NCBI RefSeq assembly: GCF_001468465.1
Contig: NZ_LNSA01000018.1
Location: forward strand, 29,063 to 93,062
Length of the DNA stretch: 64,000 bases
Reading direction: 5' to 3'
Origin: Sphingopyxis sp. H115
GTDB lineage: Bacteria > Pseudomonadota > Alphaproteobacteria > Sphingomonadales > Sphingomonadaceae
Shown: positions 1-8,004 of the stretch, one piece after another
Position numbering within the stretch: position 1 is the first letter of the stretch
Layout: each line of letters begins with the position of its first letter
Notes under the pieces: generated by a model
What the model saw: only the letters and a program-made list of their open reading frames with translations
Database searches by the model: none
What the model was told of the DNA's origin: nothing
Made by a program: the position numbers and the translations under genes

Positions 1-1182
1 GGCACCGTCGTCGTGCGCGGCGGCAAAATTGTCGCGGCGGGCGCGGGCGTTGCGGTGCCCGCGGGCATCGAGCGTGTCGATGCGGAGGGCAAATATGTCA
101 CCCCGGGGATCGTCGCGGCGTTCAGCCGCGTCGGGCTGACCGAGGTCGACGCGGTCAGCGGAACCAACGATCGCTCGGCGCCGCGCACGCGCTTTTCGGC
201 GGGGCTCGACATCGCGCCCGCGCTGAACCCGATGGGCTCGCCCGTCGCGGTGAACCGCGCGTCGGGCGTGACGCGCGCGATCGTCGCGCCGGGCGGCAGC
301 AGCAATTTGTTCGCCGGGCAGGGCGCGGTGGTCGACCTCGCCGACGACATGGACATGGTGACCAAGCCGCGCGCGCTGCAATATGTCGCGTTCGGGGAGG
401 ATGGCGCGTCGAAGGCCGGGGGCAGCCGTGCGGCGACCTTCCTGCTCTTCCGCGAACAATTGCTCGCGGCGCGCAGCTATGCGCGGAACCCCGCGACGCT
501 GGCCGAATGGGGCAACGATGCGATGCTCCAGCGCGCCGACGCCGAGGCGCTGGTGCGCGTGATCGACGGCACGACGCCTTTGTTCGTCCGCGTCGATCGC
601 GCCGCCGACATCGTCAATGTGCTGAAGCTCAGGCAAGAGTTCCCGGCGCTGAAGCTGGTGCTGGTCGGCGTGACCGACGGCTGGCTCGTCGCGCACGAGA
701 TTGCCGCGGCGAAGGTGCCGGTGCTCGTCTCGCCGCTCAGCGATCTGCCCGACAGCTTCGAGCGGCTGGCGGCGACGCAGTCGAACGCGGGGCGGCTCAA
801 GGCCGCGGGCGTCGAGGTGTCGGTCGGTGTGTTCGACGACGATGACGCGCACAAGATGGGCTATGCGACGCAATATGCAGGCAATCTTGTCGGGCTGGCG
901 CGCGTCCCGGGCGCGAGCGGAATGACCTGGGATCAGGCCTTCGCCGCGATCAGCAGCGTGCCCGCACGCGCGGTCGGCATGGAAGGCAGCATCGGGTCGC
1001 TGCGTCCGGGCCGCGCCGGCGACGTCGTGATCTGGGACAATGATCCGCTAGAGCTTGGCAGCCGCCCGACCGCCATCTGGATCGACGGCAAGGCGCAATC
1101 GCTCACGACTCGCCAGGACCGCCTGCGCGATCGTTACCGGACCCCGCAGGAAGGGACGCTGCCCAAGGCTTACGACCGCTAG
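1..1182 (+). CDS. Amidohydrolase-family protein, 5' end outside window; metal motif degenerate
   Basis: The frame is open from the first base, so the true start lies upstream; about 393 codons are visible. The N-terminal beta-sandwich signature GKYVTPGI and the C-terminal block SLRPGRAGDVVIWDNDPLEL are typical of imidazolonepropionase/dihydroorotase-like amidohydrolases (COG1228 type). In active members TPG is followed by a metal-binding H-x-H; here the sequence is TPGIVAAFSRVGL with no histidine. Such histidine-lacking paralogues may pair with an active copy, which would lie upstream of the window (inference). The substrate cannot be told. No signal peptide can be judged because the N-terminus is missing. 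Confidence 0.8.
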   Translation, partial: GTVVVRGGKIVAAGAGVAVPAGIERVDAEGKYVTPGIVAAFSRVGLTEVDAVSGTNDRSAPRTRFSAGLDIAPALNPMGSPVAVNRASGVTRAIVAPGGSSNLFAGQGAVVDLADDMDMVTKPRALQYVAFGEDGASKAGGSRAATFLLFREQLLAARSYARNPATLAEWGNDAMLQRADAEALVRVIDGTTPLFVRVDRAADIVNVLKLRQEFPALKLVLVGVTDGWLVAHEIAAAKVPVLVSPLSDLPDSFERLAATQSNAGRLKAAGVEVSVGVFDDDDAHKMGYATQYAGNLVGLARVPGASGMTWDQAFAAISSVPARAVGMEGSIGSLRPGRAGDVVIWDNDPLELGSRPTAIWIDGKAQSLTTRQDRLRDRYRTPQEGTLPKAYDR

Positions 1183-1318
1183 CGACGGGCAGGCTCGGCG
1201 GCGCCTGCCTCGTCTCCACCTCTATGTTGACACTGTTATCTTTGTAGCGGATGGTGCCGGCATGAGGCCGCGAGTCGCCTGCCGCCGGCGGGATCACCGG
1301 GGCCGGGAAGGATGGACC

Positions 1319-2017
1319 ATGCAACCGATATCGCTCTTGGTCGTCACCGGCGTGCTGTTCGTCGGTTCGCACCTCTTGCTGTCGCACCCCCTGCGCGCGG
1401 GGCTTGCGGGGCGGCTGGGCGAGCGGGGGTTCCAGATCGTCTACTCGATCGTCGCGATCGCAACGCTGATCATGGTGGTGCAGGCGTGGCGCGGGATGCC
1501 GCCCGAACCCCCGTTGTGGGCGGTCGGCGACGGCCTTTGGACGGTCGCGTCGCTGCTTGTGCTTTTTGCGAGCATCTTGTTCATGGGATCGCTCATCGGT
1601 AATCCGGCGCTGCCCGCACCGGGCGCCGAAAAGGCCGCCGGGGCGCCGCCGCGCGGCGTATTCGCGATCACGCGGCACCCGATGATGTGGGGCTTTACGC
1701 TCTGGGCGGTGGCGCATGCGATGGTGATGCCGACGCCGGGCCAGATCATATTGTCGGCGATCATCGCCTTTCTCGCGCTCGTCGGGTCGGCGGGGCAGGA
1801 TACGAAAAAGGCGCGTTTGATGGGCGATGCCTGGCGCGGCTGGGCGGCGCGCACGAGCTTCATTCCCTATGCGCGGCAGGTTTCGGGCCAATCGCCGTGG
1901 GGCGACGCGATCCCGCGTCCGCATGCCCTCTTGGGCGGAATAGTGCTTTGGATTGCCGCGACCTGGGCGCATGGTGCGCTTGGTTACATGGTCGCCGGCA
2001 TCTGGCGCTGGGTCTGA
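1319..2017 (+). CDS. NnrU-family integral membrane protein
   Basis: A 232-residue, strongly hydrophobic protein with about six membrane segments, starting at ATG 1319. An in-frame upstream extension is rejected because it would overlap the preceding amidohydrolase. Family hallmarks are SHLLLSHPLR near residue 16, the RHPMMWGF block near residue 120, and GxAWRGW-type sequence near residue 165. NnrU-like proteins resemble isoprenylcysteine-methyltransferase-fold membrane proteins; the founding member is linked to nitric oxide reduction, but most homologues have no known function. A TTGACA at 1227-1232 could be the -35 of its promoter, though no convincing -10 follows. The next gene starts 10 bp after the stop, suggesting co-transcription. 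Confidence 0.8.
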   Translation: MQPISLLVVTGVLFVGSHLLLSHPLRAGLAGRLGERGFQIVYSIVAIATLIMVVQAWRGMPPEPPLWAVGDGLWTVASLLVLFASILFMGSLIGNPALPAPGAEKAAGAPPRGVFAITRHPMMWGFTLWAVAHAMVMPTPGQIILSAIIAFLALVGSAGQDTKKARLMGDAWRGWAARTSFIPYARQVSGQSPWGDAIPRPHALLGGIVLWIAATWAHGALGYMVAGIWRWV

Positions 2018-2027
2018 TAGGAGCCCG

Positions 2028-2564
2028 ATGAACGCGGTCACGCATCTCAACGATCTGTCCTTGCGGTTGCTGGGCCGCGCGTTCGACCAGCTCGATGCCG
2101 AAGAACGGCGCGTCGTTGAAGCGATCGCCGCGCGTGCGCCGAGCAGCCGCGACGCCGCCGATATCGAGGACGCGCAGGCCAGCTATGGCGACCGGCTGGC
2201 CGACAAGGTCGCGGCGGTCGGCGGATCGTGGGGGTTCATCATCGTCTTTTCGCTGGTGCTGCTCGGCTGGATGCTGCTCAATTCCGAGGTGCTCGAACGC
2301 TGGGGGCTGGCGTTCGATCCTTATCCCTTCATCTTCCTCAATCTGATGCTCTCCACGCTCGCCGCGGTGCAGGCACCAATTATTATGATGAGCCAGAACC
2401 GGCAGTCCGCGAAGGACCGGCTGACCGCGAGCGTCGATTACGAGATCAATCTGCGCGCCGAGCTGGAAATCATGCGGCTGCACGAAAAGCTCGACCAGAT
2501 GCGCGTGAACGATCTGGCGGCCAAGGTCGACGAATTGTGCGCGCGGATGGAAGCCAAGGGCTGA
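2028..2564 (+). CDS. DUF1003 membrane protein
   Basis: A 178-residue protein starting at ATG 2028, 10 bp after the NnrU-like gene. A soluble N-terminal stretch (about 60 residues) is followed by two membrane helices (about 66-86 and 101-122) separated by a short loop with FDPYPFIFLN, then an amphipathic C-terminal helix rich in Glu, Lys and Arg that may be a coiled coil. The order DK-x-A-x2-GGSWGFI, FDPYPF and APIIMMSQNRQ is the DUF1003 pattern, known elsewhere as cyclic-di-nucleotide- or Mg-linked membrane proteins of uncertain function. No catalytic residues are evident. Confidence 0.8.
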   Translation: MNAVTHLNDLSLRLLGRAFDQLDAEERRVVEAIAARAPSSRDAADIEDAQASYGDRLADKVAAVGGSWGFIIVFSLVLLGWMLLNSEVLERWGLAFDPYPFIFLNLMLSTLAAVQAPIIMMSQNRQSAKDRLTASVDYEINLRAELEIMRLHEKLDQMRVNDLAAKVDELCARMEAKG

Positions 2565-2615
2565 CGCCGCAAAAAAGGTCGGTTTGGGGGCGGGAAGCAG
2601 ACGTCATTCTCGTGC

Positions 2616-3458
2616 TCATTTCAGTTCGGGATGAGGAGCCATCCAGAGCTTTTCATGAGGAAAAGGAAAGCGGATGGAAGCCGCCCATTTTTCATCGTCT
2701 ATTTCGACGGCGCCTTTTTCCTTCCGGCGCTTTAGGAATGCGCGCAACTCGGCAAGTTGGAGCGACGGCATAAATATACTGAACGAGTCGCCTCGTCTAA
2801 TCGTCTTTGGATCGCTGAGACCGGGCCATTCCGGTGGCCATCTCACCGACAGACCGGGTGCATTCTTATATGGCCAGATCATCACTTCAATGTTTTTAGG
2901 TAGCCAAGCGCGGCTTTTGGGGTGTTGGAATTGGGTCAGCATATCGTAGGCAGCGGTGACTTCCTTCGGTATCTTCGCCCGGACATTGCTGTCCTTAAGC
3001 GAGCCATACACAGAAACGAATACCGGCCTCTCAGCCCGATAGACGAGCAAATCTTGGGTGGGTTGATCCGTTGCGTTCTCGGCCTCAAAACGTCCGTAAA
3101 ACCGCGAGAGGGCCGGAAGATTAAGTCGATCGAGAAAATACTTCAGTTCTTGGTCGGTTAAGCGCGTAGCCGTGAAGCCGTTCGCAGCTTTCTGGATTAC
3201 AGTTCCCTCCTCATAGAGTGCGAACGTCGGGGAGTCCGACCCAATCACCGCCGCCCATGGGTCGCGATCAAGCAAAATCACGAGTGGGCTGGGCACATCG
3301 GACCTTCGGGCTGCGGCAAGCGTAATCGGTCGTTCGAAGAACGAGACTTGATCTGGTTGGGGGAGGATTGTCTTCTGCTCGACCTTGGGCTCGGCGGCGG
3401 TGGAGCCGCCGACAAAACACATGAGCGTAAGCTGCAATATCATGCGGGTAGCGCCCAT
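2616..3458 (-). CDS. Secreted protein of unknown function, lower-GC orphan
   Basis: A 280-residue protein I do not recognise. ATG 3458 is preferred because an AAGAAGG ribosome site lies 8 bp upstream; an in-frame GTG at 3467 and ATG at 3443 are alternatives. The N-terminus is a signal peptide (MILQLTLMCFVGG, likely cleavage at STA-AEP). The mature part carries no motif I can name; it contains charged stretches (RAFLKRRKEKGAVEIDDEKW near the C-terminus) and several Trp/Pro pairs. Base composition is visibly less GC-rich than either neighbour and codon choice is more mixed, which suggests acquired DNA. It converges on the DUF1003 gene with a 51-bp gap. Confidence 0.65.
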   Translation of the reverse strand: MGATRMILQLTLMCFVGGSTAAEPKVEQKTILPQPDQVSFFERPITLAAARRSDVPSPLVILLDRDPWAAVIGSDSPTFALYEEGTVIQKAANGFTATRLTDQELKYFLDRLNLPALSRFYGRFEAENATDQPTQDLLVYRAERPVFVSVYGSLKDSNVRAKIPKEVTAAYDMLTQFQHPKSRAWLPKNIEVMIWPYKNAPGLSVRWPPEWPGLSDPKTIRRGDSFSIFMPSLQLAELRAFLKRRKEKGAVEIDDEKWAASIRFPFPHEKLWMAPHPELK

Positions 3459-3556
3459 TCCTTGCACCTTCTTATTCTATCGGCCTTGCCAACCGGAATG
3501 TTGTCGCAACCTCCGCCATCGAAGGAAGCCCGCTGGTCTGACGCAGCTTCCTGCCG

Positions 3557-4003
3557 CTATTCGGCCGCCTCGTCCTTTTCGAACAGGGGCTCCATCTTGA
3601 TCGGGTCGGCCAGCGTGATGCGGTCGAGGATCGCCGCGGTGTCGTCGCGGACCTTCAGCATCAGGCTGCGCATCCGGCATTCGATTTCGGGCAGGCAATT
3701 CTTGCATTGTTCGTGCGCGTTGCGCGCCGCACAGGGAACGAGCGCAAGCGAGCCGCGCGTCAGCCGGACGAGGTCGCCATAGCTGATATCGACCGGCGGC
3801 AGGGCCAGCTGGTATCCGCCGTCGCGCCCGCGCTGCGAGATGAGCAGACCCTCACGCGCCATTTCGGACAGGATGACGGTCAGGAATTTGGGCGGGATAT
3901 TCTGCGCCTCCGCAATGTCCGCCAGCTGCACCTGCCCCTTGCCCCAATGGTCGGCAAGGTGCTGGAACGCGCGGATCGTATAGCGGGTCTTTTGCGAGAG
4001 CAT
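3557..4003 (-). CDS. Rrf2-family transcriptional regulator with Fe-S type cysteines
   Basis: A 148-residue Rrf2/IscR-like regulator. The N-terminal winged helix is recognisable from MLSQKTRYTIRAFQHLA, IPPKFLTVILSEMAREGLL and the wing SQRGRDGGYQLA. Four cysteines follow at roughly residues 90-110 in the order C-x8-C-x2-C-x5-C, where IscR, NsrR and RirA bind an iron-sulfur cluster; the spacing differs from IscR's C-x5-C-x5-C, so cluster type and signal are open (iron, nitric oxide or redox). It stands alone. The 148 bp to the next start, which is divergent, should hold both promoters, so control of the exported-protein pair starting at 4152 is plausible but unproven. Confidence 0.85.
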   Translation of the reverse strand: MLSQKTRYTIRAFQHLADHWGKGQVQLADIAEAQNIPPKFLTVILSEMAREGLLISQRGRDGGYQLALPPVDISYGDLVRLTRGSLALVPCAARNAHEQCKNCLPEIECRMRSLMLKVRDDTAAILDRITLADPIKMEPLFEKDEAAE

Positions 4004-4151
4004 GGCGGCGTTACTGTGACATATTCGGTGTTAATTCAACCTGTCTGGATGACATAAGTTGCAAGGTTGATGAAAATCACAGCGGGTGGCATGAAAAGCG
4101 CCTATAAAAGGTCGCACGATGGCCCGGCACCGGGCGCCACGAGGGTGGATT

Positions 4152-4712
4152 ATGATGCGTAAAATATGGGCGACCCCGGCCGTTCTTGCGGCCTGCCTGC
4201 TGACCGTCGCACCGGCGCAGGCGCAGTTCGGCAGTCTGCTGCGCAAGGTGACGACGCCTGCGCCCAAACCGAGCGAAGAGGGCAACGGCGGCTGTCCCAA
4301 GGGTAAGAAGGGCAATAGCATCGGCCGCAACATCCTCGGCAATGTGCTCAACGACGCGGTCGGCGATGCGGCGAGCAAGGCCGGTGTCTATTCCTATGTG
4401 CCGATTGCAGAGGTGAGCGGGACGCTGACCGACGCGATTGCCTGCCGCCTCGATCCCGGCGAGCAGGTGCAGGCGGCGGCAGCGACCGAGGAGGTGACGC
4501 GCGGCGAAGAGGTCGGCGCGACCGCGAACTGGACGAGCGCGACGCGCGAGAATGTTAGTGGATCGTCGACTGTCGTGGCGCGCAACGACGAGGCGGGCGG
4601 CCGGCGCTGTATGAGTGTTACCGACTTCATCATCGTCGAAGGCGAGGAAACGCGGGTCACCAAGCGCATGTGCAAGGAACCCGGCCAGGCGCGATATGTG
4701 GTTGCGGCATGA
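4152..4712 (+). CDS. Exported protein of unknown function
   Basis: A 186-residue protein with a clear signal peptide (MMRKIWATPAVLAACLLTV, cleavage after AQA). ATG 4152 is chosen because GAGGGTGG lies just upstream and the signal sequence starts there. The mature protein has a short Pro-rich stretch, a Gly/Lys/Asn segment around residue 55, and four cysteines that could form two disulfides (one near residue 50, one in AIACRLDPG, two near the C-terminus). No catalytic motif or known domain is visible. The stop overlaps the start of the next exported protein (ATGA), so the two are translationally coupled and probably act together in the periplasm. Confidence 0.7.
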   Translation: MMRKIWATPAVLAACLLTVAPAQAQFGSLLRKVTTPAPKPSEEGNGGCPKGKKGNSIGRNILGNVLNDAVGDAASKAGVYSYVPIAEVSGTLTDAIACRLDPGEQVQAAAATEEVTRGEEVGATANWTSATRENVSGSSTVVARNDEAGGRRCMSVTDFIIVEGEETRVTKRMCKEPGQARYVVAA

Positions 4713-5416
4713 AGCCGTTCGCGCGTCTTTCGATCGCCGCCGCCGCGCTGCTTGCGATCGGCGCTACGCCGGCAAAGGATCCGATCAATCCGACTTGCCC
4801 GCTCAACCCCGGCTGGTCGACCAATCCGCAGATGCAATTCACCTATTTCGAGCAGGGCGGGTGGAAAATCATCAAGGGGGAAGGGCGCATCGACAAGGAT
4901 GTCGTGCCCCGGCTGAAGGCCGCGCTCGCGAAGCATCCCGACCTCGATGAAATATGGCTGAGCTCGCCAGGCGGCGATGCGCGCGCAGGCAATGAAGCGG
5001 GGCGGTTGATCCGCGACACGCTGGACGTCGTCACGCGCATCCCTTCGGGTTGGGCCTGTTACAGCGCGTGTAACTTCATGTTCATGGGCGGGCGGTCGCG
5101 CACCATCGATCCCGGCGGGGAGTTTATCGTGCATATGTTCACCCGCACCGGCGACAGGAGCACGATCGATTACAGCGTCGCCATGGGTACCGATGCGACG
5201 ACCGAGCTGATCGGCGAGATTGAGCAGGATGCGGCGCAGCTCGCAAGTGAGGACAATGATTTCATGATCCGCATGTTCCTGTCGCGTGAGCTGCTTACCG
5301 ACATCATGTACAAGCAGAAGGCGGTGAAAGGCAGCGGTCCCGACAAGTCGACGCGGCGCTGCCTGACGCTGGACGAAGCCCGCAAATATGGCGTCATGAA
5401 CGCCGAGTTCGAGTAG
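4709..5416 (+). CDS. Periplasmic ClpP/crotonase-fold protein (COG3904-like)
   Basis: A 235-residue protein starting at ATG 4709, overlapping the preceding stop by 4 nt. Signal peptide residues 1-22 (MKPFARLSIAAAALLAIGA). The mature sequence shows the ClpP-like pattern of a strand, LSSPGGDARAGNEAGRLIR, then ACYSACNFMFMGG, then PGGEFIVHMF. In related periplasmic ClpP-like proteins the C-x-S-A-C segment carries the candidate serine nucleophile and the later HM supplies a candidate histidine. Two cysteines flank that serine and may form a disulfide. Activity is inferred from the fold only. Coupling to the upstream exported protein suggests a shared role. Confidence 0.65.
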   Translation: MKPFARLSIAAAALLAIGATPAKDPINPTCPLNPGWSTNPQMQFTYFEQGGWKIIKGEGRIDKDVVPRLKAALAKHPDLDEIWLSSPGGDARAGNEAGRLIRDTLDVVTRIPSGWACYSACNFMFMGGRSRTIDPGGEFIVHMFTRTGDRSTIDYSVAMGTDATTELIGEIEQDAAQLASEDNDFMIRMFLSRELLTDIMYKQKAVKGSGPDKSTRRCLTLDEARKYGVMNAEFE

Positions 5417-5504
5417 GCGCCGCAGGGCCGTCGGGGTTCGATCGCCGGACAGTTGCAAACAGCAACGAATGACGTAGACTGGTCGCCAACAAGGAGAGGC
5501 TGCC

Positions 5505-6107
5505 ATGAACGACATGACGCACGAGCATGCGACCTTCCGGTCGATGATCGACGGGACGCAGGAAGACTGGGACATTATCGCGCGCGAGCAAAAGGAGTTC
5601 GCGCCCAACAATGGCAAGCGCATCCTAGAGCATCTGAAGCTGCTCGGTGGCGATTATGGCGGCTTCCCGGTCGACCGGCTCGAACATTGCCTGCAGACCG
5701 CAACGCGCGCGCACCGCGACGGCCGCGACGAGGAATATGTCGTGATGGCGCTGCTCCACGACATCGGCGACACGCTCGGCGCGTTCAATCATCCCGATGT
5801 CGCAGCCGCGATCCTCAAGCCTTTCCTGTCAGAAGAAAATCTGTGGATCGTCCAGCATCACGGCATCTTCCAAGGGCATTATTTCTTTCATTATCTCGGG
5901 CTCGATCGCGACATGCGCGATCAGTTCAAGGACAGCCCGCATTATGCGGCGTGCGCCGAATTCTGCGAGAAATATGACGCGCCGGCGTTCGATCCCGATT
6001 ATGACAGCGAGCCGCTGGAATTCTTCGAGCCGATGGTGATGCGGCTCTGCTCCTATCCGCGCACGAGCATCTACAAGAAGGTGATGGTCGAGGAAGCGGC
6101 CGAATAA
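5505..6107 (+). CDS. HD-domain protein, PhnZ/TmpB-like
   Basis: A 200-residue cytoplasmic HD-superfamily protein with a good ribosome site (AAGGAGAGG) before ATG 5505. Motifs in order: LEHCLQTA (about residue 65), ALLHDIGD (HD motif, about 85), FNHPDVAAAIL (about 95), VQHHGIFQGHYFF (about 120) and KYDAPAFD near residue 160. This spacing matches the mixed-valent di-iron HD oxygenases PhnZ and TmpB, which cleave C-P bonds of hydroxylated phosphonates, rather than nucleotide phosphohydrolases. No PhnY/TmpA-like dioxygenase lies beside it, so the substrate is unknown. It ends 78 bp before a convergent crotonase; a palindromic repeat lies between. Confidence 0.75.
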   Translation: MNDMTHEHATFRSMIDGTQEDWDIIAREQKEFAPNNGKRILEHLKLLGGDYGGFPVDRLEHCLQTATRAHRDGRDEEYVVMALLHDIGDTLGAFNHPDVAAAILKPFLSEENLWIVQHHGIFQGHYFFHYLGLDRDMRDQFKDSPHYAACAEFCEKYDAPAFDPDYDSEPLEFFEPMVMRLCSYPRTSIYKKVMVEEAAE

Positions 6108-6113
6108 GGATCG

Positions 6114-6179
6114 TGGCCCCCGCCGAAAGCCGGGGCCCATTCACGGTTGGTTGCGGGACCCGGCTTTCGCCGGGGATCA
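6114..6179. repeat. REP-like palindromic element between convergent genes
   Basis: The arms around 6114-6139 (core CCCGCCGAAAGCCGGGG) and 6155-6179 (core CCCGGCTTTCGCCGGGG) are inverted near-copies, each also an internal hairpin (CCGGCTTTCGCCGG type). This arrangement of two facing hairpins with a short spacer is common between genes of sphingomonads and related alphaproteobacteria. It sits between two convergent genes and could terminate transcription from both sides, although no U-run follows. A related but different-sequence element lies at 60070-60142. Confidence 0.65.
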
Positions 6180-6185
6180 CAATGC

Positions 6186-6989
6186 TTACATCCCCTTGAA
6201 CCCGGTCTTGCGCTTTTGCTGGAACGCCATGATGCCCTCCATCGCATCGGCGGTGCCGCCCGCGATGAACTGGCCCTTGGCTTCGGCATCGAGCGTCGTC
6301 GCGAAATCCTGCGTCAGCCCGTCGCGCAGAATCTTGCGCATCGTGCCGAGCGCGATCGTCGGCCCGTTCGCGAGCCGCGCCGCCAGCGCCTTCGCTTCGG
6401 CCATCAGGTCGGCATCGTCGACGCTCTTGTAGATCATGCCCCAGTCGGCGGCCTGATCGGCCGAAATCTTCTCGCCCAGCATCATCATCTGCAATGCGCG
6501 CGGCACGCCGACCAGTCGCGGCAGCAACCACGACGAGCCGCCGTCGGGGACGAGGCCGATGTTGACGAAAGCCTGCAGGAAATAGGCGCTCTTGCCCGCG
6601 ATAGTGAAATCGCCGGACAGCGCAAAGCTGCACCCCACGCCCGCCGCGGGGCCGTTGACCGCGACGACGACGGGGATGTCGAGATTGGCGAGCGCGAGCA
6701 GCATCGGGTTGTAATGGCCACGCAGTGCATTGCGGCTCCGCGCGCCGCCGCTGACCGCACCGCCCGCCGAGCGATCGCCCGCAAGGTCGGCTCCCGAACA
6801 GAAGCCGCGGCCTTCGCCGGTGATCAGCAGCGCGCGCGCGCCAAGGCCCGGCAGATGATCGAGCGCTTCGCGGATATCGTCCGCCATTGCGGGCGGCATC
6901 GAATTGAGCCGGTCGGGACGATTGAGCGTGATCGTCGCAACATTATCGGTGATGTCGAGCTTGATCGTGTCGAAGGTCGGAAGGGTCAT
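6186..6989 (-). CDS. Crotonase-superfamily enzyme, PaaG-like enoyl-CoA isomerase/hydratase
   Basis: A 267-residue crotonase. ATG 6989 is chosen for its AGAGGA site and because a palindromic operator lies just upstream. The CoA-binding oxyanion signature GRGFCSGADL is near residue 60 and the second oxyanion region NGPAAGVGCSFALSGD near residue 110. Classical hydratases have two catalytic glutamates, at GGGCE and at the PE before GxxPGxGG; here these are GVGCS and VNIGL. An aspartate in GLVPDGG remains, as in PaaG-type isomerases, so isomerisation or another acyl-CoA reaction is more likely than simple hydration. It is monocistronic as far as can be seen. Confidence 0.8.
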   Translation of the reverse strand: MTLPTFDTIKLDITDNVATITLNRPDRLNSMPPAMADDIREALDHLPGLGARALLITGEGRGFCSGADLAGDRSAGGAVSGGARSRNALRGHYNPMLLALANLDIPVVVAVNGPAAGVGCSFALSGDFTIAGKSAYFLQAFVNIGLVPDGGSSWLLPRLVGVPRALQMMMLGEKISADQAADWGMIYKSVDDADLMAEAKALAARLANGPTIALGTMRKILRDGLTQDFATTLDAEAKGQFIAGGTADAMEGIMAFQQKRKTGFKGM

Positions 6990-7018
6990 GGGGAAGAATC
7001 CTCTCGCGGCTGCTTTAC

Positions 7019-7036
7019 CTTTACGTTCACGTAAAG
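7019..7036. promoter_or_regulatory. Perfect palindromic operator upstream of the crotonase gene
   Basis: CTTTACGT-TC-ACGTAAAG, two perfect 8-bp arms with a 2-bp spacer, centred about 38 bp upstream of the crotonase start. From memory it resembles operators of MerR-family LiuR-type regulators of acyl-CoA and branched-chain amino acid catabolism. The regulator is not in this window. Confidence 0.6.
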
Positions 7037-7116
7037 TTGTGACCGATTCGCGAGGCGAGCGCAAGGGGGAAGGGGGGCGGTCCCCGCTCCGCAGCCGTCC
7101 CGGTGGCTTTGCCGGT

Positions 7117-7620
7117 TCAGCCAGCGGGTTTGACGCCCAGAAGTTCGACGGTGAACAACAGCGTCGCGCCGCCGGGGATAGGGCCCTTGCCCTCCGGTCC
7201 ATAGGCGAGCTGCCAGGGGATCGCGAGTTCGACCTTGTCGCCGACGCCCATCAGGGCGACGCCCTCCTGCCAGCCTGCGATCACGCGGTTGAGCGGGAAG
7301 GTCGTCGGCTCGCCGCGCCGGACCGAACTGTCGAATTCCTGTCCGTCGGTAAAGGTGCCGACATAATGAACCGTGACTTCGTCGGTCGGGCCGGGGCGGG
7401 CGCCGCTGCCGTCGCCGGCGATCCGGCGCCAGCGCAGCCCCGACGGGGTGGCGCGCCAGCCGTCGATCCCGCTGCGCTCGGCAAGCGCCGCCATCTGTTT
7501 GTTGAGATAGGCGGTGCTCGGACCTGCTGCCTCGTCGGCCGGCTGGCCCTGTGCTGCGGAGGAAAGGCACAGCGCGGCGGTCGCAGCGGCAAGCAGCGGG
7601 TTAAGCGGTGAACTGGTCAT
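7117..7620 (-). CDS. Exported FKBP-type peptidyl-prolyl cis-trans isomerase
   Basis: A 167-residue protein with GAGGGAG upstream of ATG 7620. Residues 1-26 are a Sec signal peptide; no lipobox fits around the one Cys there. A helical linker ([20 protein letters not shown]) leads to an FKBP domain: [18 protein letters not shown] (about residue 83), [20 protein letters not shown] (about 108) and [14 protein letters not shown] at the end. The key FKBP pocket residues Y, F, D, V-I, W and Y (LAYGP) are present, so it should be active as a periplasmic folding helper. The crotonase gene lies 127 bp downstream, with its own operator between, so the two are probably separate units. Confidence 0.88.
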   Translation of the reverse strand: MTSSPLNPLLAAATAALCLSSAAQGQPADEAAGPSTAYLNKQMAALAERSGIDGWRATPSGLRWRRIAGDGSGARPGPTDEVTVHYVGTFTDGQEFDSSVRRGEPTTFPLNRVIAGWQEGVALMGVGDKVELAIPWQLAYGPEGKGPIPGGATLLFTVELLGVKPAG

Positions 7621-7830
7621 GGAAACTCCCTCGAACGATATGCGCATAAGCGCATCGCGCGCACGATAGGCAAGGATTTATGTCGCTGGCCTTGCGGAAC
7701 TTTGGTGCGGCGGCATCGTTATGCCTTCGTATCGACAATCCGAGATTTAGGGCGCGGCCGCCGGCCGTTCACCGTCGAAAGTTCTGGCTTTCGAGGCGGG
7801 TATGCCGCGCAAGGTGCAAGGAGATTTCAG

Positions 7831-8004
7831 ATGTTCAAATGGGCTTTGATTTTTGCGGTGATCGCGCTGCTGGCCGGGGTGCTCGGTTTCGGCGGGGTCG
7901 CGGGTGCGGCCGCCGGCATCGCGAAGATCCTGTTCTTCGTCGGCCTTGCGCTGGTCGTGCTATTCCTGATCATGGGTTCGGCCGCCGCGCGAAAGCTGAG
8001 CTGA
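7831..8004 (+). CDS. DUF1328 small membrane protein (YtjA-like)
   Basis: A 57-residue protein with AAGGAG upstream of ATG 7831. Two membrane helices (about 3-20 and 31-50) flank the Gly/Ala-rich turn [19 protein letters not shown], which is the DUF1328 signature. Homologues are often stress-induced inner-membrane proteins of unknown role. It is transcribed divergently from the FKBP gene. Confidence 0.85.
   Translation: MFKWALIFAVIALLAGVLGFGGVAGAAAGIAKILFFVGLALVVLFLIMGSAAARKLS

Noticed and set aside
4394..5623. 409-codon minus-strand frame opposite the exported pair
   Set aside because: It is a shadow of two plus-strand genes that have signal peptides, ribosome sites and coupled stop/start.
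7640..7655. ATGCGC-ATAA-GCGCAT dyad upstream of the FKBP gene
   Set aside because: Six-bp arms of GC-rich alternating sequence are expected by chance in this genome; kept only as a note.
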